Origin: Candidatus Tenebribacter mawsonii | GTDB lineage: Bacteria; Cloacimonadota; Cloacimonadia; Cloacimonadales; TCS61 | Assembly: GCA_030765665.1 (NCBI GenBank) | Contig: JAVCCD010000169.1 | Span: forward strand, 1-5,666 | DNA: 5,666 nucleotides | Reading direction: 5' to 3' | In this document: positions 1 to 5,657 of the stretch, piece by piece | Layout: the number at the start of each line of letters is the position of its first letter | Numbering within the stretch: position 1 is the stretch's first letter | The notes under the pieces: model-generated | Databases searched by the model: none | The model's input: the letters and a program-made list of their open reading frames with translations, nothing else | Told to the model about the DNA's origin: nothing | Program-made: the position numbers and the translations under genes

Positions 1-5
1 AAGAT

Positions 6-1010
6 ATGTACAATAGTTATAATGAACAAACAAAGATACTCAGCAGGTTATTTGAATGTGAAGAACTGGAAGAGTACCGTGAAATCCCTCTTAAAAAGAA
101 GAAAATAAAACAGATCAAACCTAAAAAGCGAATTGCTCAGGAATTGAATATTGAGTTTGTGAATAATGCGAACTGTGAAGTTTTGGATAGATTTGCAGAC
201 AATCTTTTTATTCTCTTTAATATGTTGGAGAATGAATACCTGAATGATAAATCGATCTTTACAGATGATAAAATAATTAAGCGAATTGAGCAAGTTATAG
301 ATTGCAATCATTCAAAATTACTTAAATATCCACAAAAAGTACATATTAATAAAACAGTATTTGGTTGGGAAGCACGTCAGTTTGGAGTATCAGTAAGCTG
401 TGAAGGATTTCCAACCCGTAATGAAACTGTAGTAATAGATTTTGATGACTCAGGCAAGATCTACAATTTTGGCTACACGATCAATCCTGCTCTTCATAAA
501 CTTTTCGAGTCGCAGGGAACAGCAGCAGGAGATTGGGATTACCGGCAGATCGCTATCAAATTCTTAGAAAACTATAAGACTTCTTACACTACAAAGAACA
601 TAGAGGATGTGGAAACTCTATATTCTGACGATGCTATTATAATAACAGGAAAAGTTGTTAAACGAACTAAACTTGATAAAGATATATCAACGGATTTCTC
701 TGATGAAGAGATCATTTATTTTAAGAAAACCAAACAAGAGCATATCGTCAGTCAGAAAGAAGTGTTCAAGCAGAATCGTTTTGTTTGGTTGCAGTTTGAT
801 ACATTTAATATCAGCGTTGCACCTGTAGATAGTGTTTATGGTGTCTCTATGCAGCAGAACTATTACTCATCTACCTACAAGGATGAAGGATATTTGTTTC
901 TATTAATTGATTTTCGTGGAGAGCATCCACTTATTCATGTACGGAACTGGCAACCTGGTGAATGGGATCTCTCCAAACAAATGAAACTGGAGAATTTCAG
1001 GTTTTATTAA
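6..1010 (+). CDS. Uncharacterised protein with C-terminal NTF2-like domain (5' end uncertain)
   Basis: The frame gives 334 residues from the first ATG and ends in TAA. Residues 1-50 are charged and Lys/Glu-rich, with a basic patch at about 30-42 (KKKKIKQIKPKK). Residues 55-165 form a mixed alpha/beta region. Residues 180-320 resemble the NTF2-like domain found in many Bacteroidota proteins: a helix with 'FLENYKTSYTTKN', then 'LYSDDAIIITGKVV', then a C-terminal strand pair 'GYLFLLIDFR...PLIHVRNWQPG'. Such domains often serve as small-ligand or protein-interaction modules; no catalytic residues or specific function can be assigned. No signal peptide or membrane segment is visible in the part present. 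The start is unsure: only five bases precede the ATG, so no ribosome binding site can be judged and the gene may begin upstream. It is followed by a hairpin-rich gene-free stretch, so it is probably not in an operon with the next gene. The coding call is firm; the domain call is from memory of the family pattern. Confidence 0.8.
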   Translation: MYNSYNEQTKILSRLFECEELEEYREIPLKKKKIKQIKPKKRIAQELNIEFVNNANCEVLDRFADNLFILFNMLENEYLNDKSIFTDDKIIKRIEQVIDCNHSKLLKYPQKVHINKTVFGWEARQFGVSVSCEGFPTRNETVVIDFDDSGKIYNFGYTINPALHKLFESQGTAAGDWDYRQIAIKFLENYKTSYTTKNIEDVETLYSDDAIIITGKVVKRTKLDKDISTDFSDEEIIYFKKTKQEHIVSQKEVFKQNRFVWLQFDTFNISVAPVDSVYGVSMQQNYYSSTYKDEGYLFLLIDFRGEHPLIHVRNWQPGEWDLSKQMKLENFRFY

Positions 1011-1011
1011 A

Positions 1012-1027
1012 ACGGCGTAAACGCCGT
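1012..1027. repeat. GC-rich hairpin, family 2, copy 1 (TAAA loop)
   Basis: Inverted repeat ACGGCG / CGCCGT around a TAAA loop, starting two bases after the stop codon of the upstream gene. It is followed by an interrupted T-rich stretch (TGTTTGTTTGTTGG, 1030-1043), so it could also work as a weak transcription terminator for that gene. It shares the TAAA loop with the hairpins at 1056-1075 and, inverted, 1146-1165. It is the shortest of the three and its flanks match the other two poorly. Confidence 0.55.
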
Positions 1028-1055
1028 ATGTGTTTGTTTGTTGGTGCGCTTTAAT

Positions 1056-1075
1056 CCTACGCCTAAAGGCGTAGG
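1056..1075 (+). repeat. GC-rich hairpin, family 2, copy 2 (perfect 8-bp stem, TAAA loop)
   Basis: Perfect inverted repeat CCTACGCC / GGCGTAGG with a TAAA loop. The 5' flank is TTTAAT and the 3' flank is TTATT. The reverse complement of the hairpin at 1146-1165 has the same frame: TTTA shortly upstream, ATCC at the base, TAAA loop, GG at the base and an NTATT 3' flank. The shared frame with different stem sequences suggests members of one REP-like family rather than unrelated terminators. A run of Ts (1083-1089) lies eight bases after the stem, further than is normal for an intrinsic terminator. Confidence 0.6.
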
Positions 1076-1145
1076 TTATTGGTTGTTTTTCTCATAATCC
1101 CTTTGTGTGAATTCAAAGGCTATTAAATATTATTCTAATTAATAG

Positions 1146-1165
1146 CCCAGCCGTTTACGGCTGGG
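1146..1165 (-). repeat. GC-rich hairpin, family 2, copy 3 (inverted; perfect 8-bp stem)
   Basis: Perfect inverted repeat CCCAGCCG / CGGCTGGG with loop TTTA, which reads TAAA on the minus strand. Its flanks match those of the 1056-1075 hairpin only when read on the minus strand, so the two form an inverted pair with centres 90 bp apart, as in a BIME. No T-run follows on the + strand. Confidence 0.6.
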
Positions 1166-1223
1166 GATTGGTAAACCCAAAAAAATAATCCAGCTCTTCA
1201 GGATTGGGAATAAATTATTACAA

Positions 1224-1262
1224 TTTACCATTGCGGAGGTTTTCAACCATCCGCAAGGTAAA
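1224..1262. repeat. Long bulged hairpin (17 bp, two single-A bulges)
   Basis: TTTACC (1224-1229) pairs with GGTAAA (1257-1262), TTGCGGA (1231-1237) with TCCGCAA (1250-1256), and GGTT (1238-1241) with AACC (1245-1248), leaving loop TTC. The unpaired bases are A1230 on the left arm and A1249 on the right arm. It has no T-run and differs in sequence from both other hairpin families. Paired arms with bulges are typical of REP/Y1-transposase substrates, but a structured leader element for the downstream gene is also possible. The structure is seen directly; the role is not known. Confidence 0.6.
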
Positions 1263-1277
1263 CTTATTCATATATTA

Positions 1278-1302
1278 TTGACATATTTAGATATAATAAA
1301 AT
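1278..1302 (+). promoter_or_regulatory. Possible promoter region of the zinc-ribbon gene
   Basis: The AT-rich stretch 1264-1320 holds TTGACA (1278-1283) and TATAAT (1292-1297). They are only 8 bp apart, so they cannot act as one standard sigma-70 pair. TAAAAT (1297-1302) gives 13 bp, still short. One of them may belong to a real promoter with a weak partner box. This is the only plausible promoter region for the zinc-ribbon and ileS genes in this gap. Confidence 0.3.
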
Positions 1303-1319
1303 TTTTGAAAAAATATTTT

Positions 1320-1328
1320 TGAGGTGAG
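1320..1328 (+). promoter_or_regulatory. Ribosome binding site that decides the zinc-ribbon gene start
   Basis: TGAGGTGAG lies just before ATG 1330, with GAGG ending five bases upstream of it. The longer frame would start at GTG 1324, which lies inside this Shine-Dalgarno sequence and has none of its own. ATG 1330 is therefore the better start. Confidence 0.75.
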
Positions 1329-1329
1329 T

Positions 1330-1575
1330 ATGTTTAAGCTTGATGAGAAACATTTAGACAAAGCAAAGGAGTTTGCGGTTCATAACAGAAAGAAGAAAAA
1401 CTGTAATAATTGTTATGATCGAGGTTATATTGGAACTACACCGGAGAATACATTGGTATTATGCCCTAAGTGTGTAGATGTAGATAAAGTTATGGAAGCT
1501 TGGAAAGATTATGTAAAAGATATTCCTGAGCTAAAAGAGCAGTATCAAGAATTATTTGAAGATGAAGCAGAGTAA
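1330..1575 (+). CDS. Small zinc-ribbon protein (81 aa), function unknown
   Basis: The start is ATG 1330, six bases downstream of an in-frame GTG, because a good Shine-Dalgarno (GAGGTG) fits only the ATG. The 81-residue product has an N-terminal basic helix (residues 1-23), then a four-cysteine zinc ribbon: C25-x2-C28 followed by YDRGYIG, and C45-P-K-C48. The first half resembles one CxxCxxxGxxG repeat of the DnaJ cysteine-rich domain. The C-terminal part (50-81) is an acidic helix ending in EDEAE. There is no signal peptide or membrane segment, so it is probably cytoplasmic. The sequence suggests an RNA- or protein-binding accessory, but no family function can be named. The TAA stop is part of the GTAA foot of the first repeat unit. 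No terminator separates it from ileS, so co-transcription is likely. Confidence 0.8.
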   Translation: MFKLDEKHLDKAKEFAVHNRKKKNCNNCYDRGYIGTTPENTLVLCPKCVDVDKVMEAWKDYVKDIPELKEQYQELFEDEAE

Positions 1576-1730
1576 CTCGAGATTCCGCTCTCGAGAAAAT
1601 ATCAATTTTGGAATGTTGATTTACGTAATTCGAGATTCCGCTCTCGAAAAAATATCAACATCGGAATGTTGATTTACGTAATTCGAGATTCCGCTCTCGA
1701 AAAAATATCAACATCGGAATGTTGATTTAC
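1572..1730 (+). repeat. Tandem array of three 53-bp REP/BIME-like units
   Basis: The units are 1572-1624, 1625-1677 and 1678-1730. Each is GTAA, hairpin A (20 nt), AAAAT, hairpin B (20 nt), TTAC. Hairpin A (1576-1595, 1629-1648, 1682-1701) has stem TTCGAGA / TCTCGAA, with a T/C mismatch at the loop. Hairpin B (1601-1620, 1654-1673, 1707-1726) has stem ATCAACAT / ATGTTGAT with loop CGGA. On the minus strand B reads GTAA, arm, TCCG, arm, the same plan as A, so each unit is an inverted REP pair. Units 2 and 3 are identical over all 53 bp; unit 1 differs at five positions, two of which (1576 and 1595) are compensatory. Junctions between units form the palindrome TTACGTAA (1621-1628, 1674-1681). 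The array fills nearly all the gap between the zinc-ribbon stop codon and the ileS ribosome binding site. Confidence 0.93.
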
Positions 1731-1739
1731 TAATATATT

Positions 1740-1744
1740 AGGAG
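1740..1744 (+). promoter_or_regulatory. Ribosome binding site of ileS
   Basis: AGGAG sits five bases before ATG 1750. It comes only nine bases after the last repeat unit, next to the 10-bp AT palindrome TAATATATTA (1731-1740). The repeat array has not displaced or masked the site directly. Confidence 0.85.
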
Positions 1745-1749
1745 AATAA

Positions 1750-4700
1750 ATGTATAACAAAGTAGATGTAAAAGAGAAAACATCCATTCTGGAAAAGAGA
1801 ATAAGAGATTACTGGGTTAAAAATAATATAGCAACCAAAAGCGAAACAAACAGAGATAATGCAGAGAAATATGTATTTTTTGAAGGTCCTCCAACTGCTA
1901 ATGGAATGCCGGGAATTCATCATGTTATCGCCAGAACCTTGAAAGATTATGTTTGTCGATATAAAACAATGAAAGGATTTCAAGTTAAAAGAAAAGCTGG
2001 TTGGGATACTCATGGACTTCCGGTAGAGATCGAAGTAGAAAAACAGCTTAAGCTTAAAGATAAAAAGGAAGTTGAAGCATACGGACTGGAGAAGTTCAAT
2101 ACAAAATGCAGGAACTCAGTTTTTTCATATGAAAAAGAGTGGCGTGAAATGACCAAAGAGATGGGTTACTGGATAGATCTTGATAATCCGTACATCACAT
2201 TGGAAAATGATTACATAGAGACTGTATGGTGGATTTTGAACGATTTTTTCAAGAAAGGATTAATCTACAAAGGGCATAAGATCGTTCCGTATTGTCCAAG
2301 TTGTGGAACTCCGCTTTCCAGTCATGAAGTGGCACAAGGTTACAAAGAGACGGAAGATCCTTCTGTATTTGTAAAGTTCAAACTGAAAGGTGAAGATAGT
2401 ACATATTTTCTTGCCTGGACAACGACACCCTGGACGCTGATCTCGAATGTAGCATTGGTTATGCATCCTGATGCAAAATATGTTAAGATCAAGATTGAAG
2501 ATGAAAACTTAATTTTAGCGAAAGCAAGATTAGAAATAATTGATGAAGAATTTGAGATAATTGAAGAATACTTGGGTAGTGAACTTGAACATACCGAGTA
2601 CGAGCAACTTTTTCCATTTATAATACCTGAAGAAAAAGCATTTTATGTTGGTCTTGCAGATTATGTAACAATGGATGATGGAACAGGTGTAGTACACACT
2701 GCTCCAGCTTTTGGACAGGATGACTATGATCTTGGAAAAAAATATGGATTACCGATCATCCAACCGGTTGATGGAGCTGGAAAATTCAATAAGGAAATTA
2801 CTGACTGGGCTGGAGTATTTGTAAAGGATGCGGATAAAGAGATCATCAGGAATATGAAGGATCGTAAACTTCTCTACAAAAGAAAACAGATAACTCATAG
2901 TTATCCTTTCTGCTGGCGTTGTGATAGTCCGCTAATTTATTATGCACGTTCAAGTTGGTACATCAAAACTAGCGATTATAAACAACAGATGATAGACAAT
3001 AATAAGCAGATCAACTGGTTTCCAGATTTTGTGGGTGAAAAACGTTTTGGTGAGTGGTTAGAAAACAATATAGATTGGGCGATCTCAAGAGATAGATTTT
3101 GGGGAACTCCTCTTAATGTTTGGGTTTGCCAAGATTGTGGAAAACTTGAAAGTGCCGGATCTATAAAAGAATTACGTGAGAAAGGGAAAATGCAGGATGG
3201 ATCTGAAGTTCCTGAAGATATAGAATTGCACCGACCATATGTTGATGGGATTGATTTTAAATGTGAATGTGGTGGCAAGATGAAAAGAACTCCGGAAGTA
3301 ATCGATTGCTGGTTCGATAGTGGTGCTATGCCTTTTGCACAATGGCACTATCCATTTGAGAATAAAGAAAGATTCTTTGATGAACTTTTCCCTGCAGATT
3401 TCATCAGTGAAGGTATCGACCAAACGCGTGGATGGTTTTATTCATTATTGGCAATTTCAACTATGTTAACAGGTGAAACTTCCTATAAAAACGTTTTGGT
3501 TAATGATATGATCTTGGACAAAAACGGTCAAAAAATGAGCAAAAGTAAGGGGAATGCTGCTGATCCAATGAAATTAATGGAGGATTATGGAGCAGATGCA
3601 ATACGATGGTACTTGCTGGCAGTAAGCCCACCCTGGATTCCTACCAAATTTGATGAGCAGGGAGTTATTGAAGTTGTAAACAAATTCTTTGGTACACTGA
3701 AGAATGTTTATTCGTTCTACGTAACTTATGCAAATATTGATAATTTCGAAGCTTCAGAATATGAGTTTAATGAGAAAAAAGTTATTGAGATAGATAAATG
3801 GATAATTTCTAAATTGAATAATTTGATAGAAGTTGTTCAAAATAATAATGATGAGTTCAGGCTTACAAAAAGTGTTCGTGCTATTCATGATTTTGTTGTA
3901 GATGACTTAAGTAACTGGTATGTAAGACGTTGCCGCAGAAGATATTGGGAAATGGAACTTTCTGATAATAAAAAGGAAGCTTATCTAACTTTGTATCATG
4001 TATTGGTTGAGGTTTGTAAACTTATTGCTCCTGTAGCACCATATCTTTCTGAGGAGATCTACACGAATCTAACAGGAAAAGAAAGTGTTCATTTAGATGA
4101 TTTCCCAACTGTGAACAAAGACGTGATCCATTCCGAACTGGAAAAAGAGATGGATTCTGTTATTAAACTTGTATCTTTGGGAAGAGCTGCTCGGAATACA
4201 TGTCAGATAAAGGTTAGGCAAACTCTTGGTGCGTTATTTGTTCCTAAAAAATACAAAACGCTTATCGAGAGAATGGAAGAACTGATAAAAGAAGAGATCA
4301 ACGTAAAAGAGATTAAGTATATTTCTGATAAAGATAATTTCGTGAGCTATGAATTTAAAGCAAATTTTAAGGTTATGGGTCCAAAATATGGAAAACATGT
4401 AAAACGTATTGTCTCAGTCCTGGAGCAAATGGATTCAAATCATATTGTTGAAAAACTTCATAAAGATAAAGAGTACTATCTCGAAATGGACGGTAGTACC
4501 TTCAAACTTACTGAAGAAGATCTGAGTATTTCTATAAAAGATAAAGAAGGTTTTGTCTTTGAATCTTATAATCAGGAATTATTTGTAGCTTTGGATACAA
4601 ATCTAAATGAAGAATTAATAGAAGAAGGATTGGCGCGTGAACTTGTTGCAAAGATCCAAAATACCCGAAAAGATAAAGGAATGGATATCATGGATCGCAT

Positions 4701-4875
4701 CAAGATCTTCTATGTTGGAAGCGATAAAATACAAAGTGTTTTTGCAAAATTTGCTGAATATATAAAGGCTGAAACATTAACAGATTCATTTCATTGCTGT
4801 AAAGGTGAGAAAGAAGATATGATAACATGGGATATTAATGGTAATGAAGTGTTTATGACAGTTGAGAAAACGTAA
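1750..4875 (+). CDS. ileS: Isoleucyl-tRNA synthetase, long eukaryotic-like type
   Basis: This cytoplasmic class I synthetase charges tRNA-Ile with isoleucine using ATP and edits mischarged valine. The 1041-residue length fits the long, eukaryotic-like (type 2) bacterial IleRS. Residues 46-70 hold the nucleotide-binding motif GPPTANGMPGIHHV, a degenerate HIGH as in Bacteroidota-type enzymes. 'GWDTHGLPVE' follows at 84-93. The CP1 editing domain spans about 180-400, with the Thr-rich 'WTTTPWTLISN' (223-233) and 'GTGVVHTAPAFGQDDYDLG' (311-329). Cysteine pairs that may bind zinc lie at C182/C185, C388/C391, C460/C463 and C505/C507. 'DCWFDSGAMPFAQWHYP' (519-535) and 'GIDQTRGWFYSLL' (555-567) belong to the catalytic core. 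KMSKS is at 595-599. The helical anticodon-binding domain follows from about 680, with 'SNWYVRRCRRRYW', and the C-terminal domain has 'EEGLARELVAKIQNTRKDKG'. The gene looks intact. The start is supported by AGGAG at 1740-1744. The TAA stop is part of the GTAA foot of a downstream repeat unit. No T-box is visible upstream. Confidence 0.97.
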   Translation: MYNKVDVKEKTSILEKRIRDYWVKNNIATKSETNRDNAEKYVFFEGPPTANGMPGIHHVIARTLKDYVCRYKTMKGFQVKRKAGWDTHGLPVEIEVEKQLKLKDKKEVEAYGLEKFNTKCRNSVFSYEKEWREMTKEMGYWIDLDNPYITLENDYIETVWWILNDFFKKGLIYKGHKIVPYCPSCGTPLSSHEVAQGYKETEDPSVFVKFKLKGEDSTYFLAWTTTPWTLISNVALVMHPDAKYVKIKIEDENLILAKARLEIIDEEFEIIEEYLGSELEHTEYEQLFPFIIPEEKAFYVGLADYVTMDDGTGVVHTAPAFGQDDYDLGKKYGLPIIQPVDGAGKFNKEITDWAGVFVKDADKEIIRNMKDRKLLYKRKQITHSYPFCWRCDSPLIYYARSSWYIKTSDYKQQMIDNNKQINWFPDFVGEKRFGEWLENNIDWAISRDRFWGTPLNVWVCQDCGKLESAGSIKELREKGKMQDGSEVPEDIELHRPYVDGIDFKCECGGKMKRTPEVIDCWFDSGAMPFAQWHYPFENKERFFDELFPADFISEGIDQTRGWFYSLLAISTMLTGETSYKNVLVNDMILDKNGQKMSKSKGNAADPMKLMEDYGADAIRWYLLAVSPPWIPTKFDEQGVIEVVNKFFGTLKNVYSFYVTYANIDNFEASEYEFNEKKVIEIDKWIISKLNNLIEVVQNNNDEFRLTKSVRAIHDFVVDDLSNWYVRRCRRRYWEMELSDNKKEAYLTLYHVLVEVCKLIAPVAPYLSEEIYTNLTGKESVHLDDFPTVNKDVIHSELEKEMDSVIKLVSLGRAARNTCQIKVRQTLGALFVPKKYKTLIERMEELIKEEINVKEIKYISDKDNFVSYEFKANFKVMGPKYGKHVKRIVSVLEQMDSNHIVEKLHKDKEYYLEMDGSTFKLTEEDLSISIKDKEGFVFESYNQELFVALDTNLNEELIEEGLARELVAKIQNTRKDKGMDIMDRIKIFYVGSDKIQSVFAKFAEYIKAETLTDSFHCCKGEKEDMITWDINGNEVFMTVEKT

Positions 4876-4951
4876 ATCGAGATTCCGATCTCGAAAAATA
4901 ATTTTCAACATTGGAATGTTGAGTTATGTAATTCTAGATTCCGATCTCGAA
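4872..4951 (+). repeat. One full REP/BIME-like unit plus a lone hairpin A
   Basis: Unit 4 is GTAA (4872-4875, overlapping the ileS stop), hairpin A (4876-4895, stem TCGAGAT / ATCTCGA, loop TCCG), an 8-nt spacer, hairpin B (4904-4923, loop TGGA) and a diverged foot TTAT (4924-4927). It is followed directly by GTAA (4928-4931) and a second hairpin A (4932-4951) with one stem mismatch (T4935 opposite C4948). No hairpin B follows; instead the transposase gene begins 16 bases later. Here A has T-A pairs next to the loop, where the upstream array has a T/C mismatch. Confidence 0.9.
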
Positions 4952-4967
4952 AAAAGAAAAGATAAAA

Positions 4968-5657
4968 ATGGATAATCTAAAGTATAAATATTTCTATAAA
5001 CGAAACTTACCGCATTATCAACCCGAAAATGGGATTTTTGCGATAACTTTTCGTTTAGCTTTCTCTTTGCCCAAAGAAATAGTAGAAACATTACAAGCAG
5101 AAAAAGAAGACTTTGATAGGAATATATTGATTTTTAAAGGAAAGAAGTTACAAGATTACAAAAATGAATTTGGACAAAAGTACTTTGAAACTTTCGATGC
5201 ATTTTTGGATAAATATTTAAAGTCACCTATGTGGTTAGCAACTGATTCCATTGCAGAGAAAGTAAAAGAAAGTCTTCATTTTCTGGATAAAAGGATGTAT
5301 GAACTATTTGCTTTTTGCATTATGCCAAATCACGTTCATATGATTATTAAACCTTTAAAAGAAAATAATAACAAGTATTACTCAATAGCTAATATTATGT
5401 ATACTCTTAAAAGATTTACAGCAAATGAATGTAATAAGGTGTTAGGACGAAAGGGACAGGTTTGGCACAATGAAAGCTACGATCATTTTATTCGCAATGA
5501 AAAAGACTTTGAATATCAATTGTACTATTTGATAAATAATCCTGTAAAAGCAAAACTTATTGATAAACCGGATAATTGGAAATTCAGTTGGATAAATGAT
5601 GAATTAAATGTAAGTCGAGATTCTGATCTCGTGAATACATCAACATCGGAATGTTGA
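4968..5657 (+). CDS. REP-associated tyrosine transposase (RAYT, Y1/HUH family)
   Basis: The 229-residue product has the features of the Y1 transposase superfamily, RAYT branch, whose members cut and rejoin single-stranded DNA at REP hairpins. The N-terminus 'RNLPHYQPENGIFAITFRL' (12-30) is typical of RAYTs. The HUH metal-binding motif is 'MPNHVHMII' (119-127) with H122 and H124. The region 'GQVWHNESYDHFIRNEKDFEYQLYYLINNPVKAKLI' matches the conserved C-terminal helix; Y187, five residues before the NP motif, aligns with the catalytic tyrosine of the E. coli protein. The core looks complete. No clear Shine-Dalgarno precedes ATG 4968, only A-rich sequence after a hairpin, so expression is probably low. 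Residues 215-229 (VSRDSDLVNTSTSEC) are encoded by a repeat unit, and the TGA stop lies in hairpin B of that unit; the original stop may have been lost. The gene is flanked on both sides by the repeats it presumably recognises. Unlike an insertion sequence, RAYT genes are usually single-copy and domesticated. Confidence 0.93.
   Translation: MDNLKYKYFYKRNLPHYQPENGIFAITFRLAFSLPKEIVETLQAEKEDFDRNILIFKGKKLQDYKNEFGQKYFETFDAFLDKYLKSPMWLATDSIAEKVKESLHFLDKRMYELFAFCIMPNHVHMIIKPLKENNNKYYSIANIMYTLKRFTANECNKVLGRKGQVWHNESYDHFIRNEKDFEYQLYYLINNPVKAKLIDKPDNWKFSWINDELNVSRDSDLVNTSTSEC

Noticed and set aside
1278..1297. Canonical sigma-70 promoter TTGACA...TATAAT
   Set aside because: The boxes are only 8 bp apart, far below the usual 16-18, so they are reported only as a low-confidence promoter region.
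1324..1329. GTG start for the zinc-ribbon protein
   Set aside because: The GTG lies within the Shine-Dalgarno that serves ATG 1330 and has no binding site of its own.
1572..1730. CRISPR array
   Set aside because: The 53-bp period has no unique spacers; everything between the palindromes is also repeated, and no cas genes are present. The foot-hairpin-hairpin-foot plan with a nearby RAYT fits REP/BIME much better.
1576..1749. T-box riboswitch upstream of ileS
   Set aside because: There is no T-box consensus or specifier stem; the gap is fully explained by three repeat units plus the ribosome binding site.
1738..3423. Minus-strand open frames opposite ileS, and one opposite the first gene (48-311)
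   Set aside because: They lack recognisable domains and ribosome binding sites and lie opposite well-supported genes.
4876..4951. Intrinsic terminator after ileS
   Set aside because: On the + strand the hairpins are followed by A-runs, not T-runs. On the minus strand hairpin B of each upstream unit is followed by ATTTTT and could act weakly, but no minus-strand gene exists to terminate.
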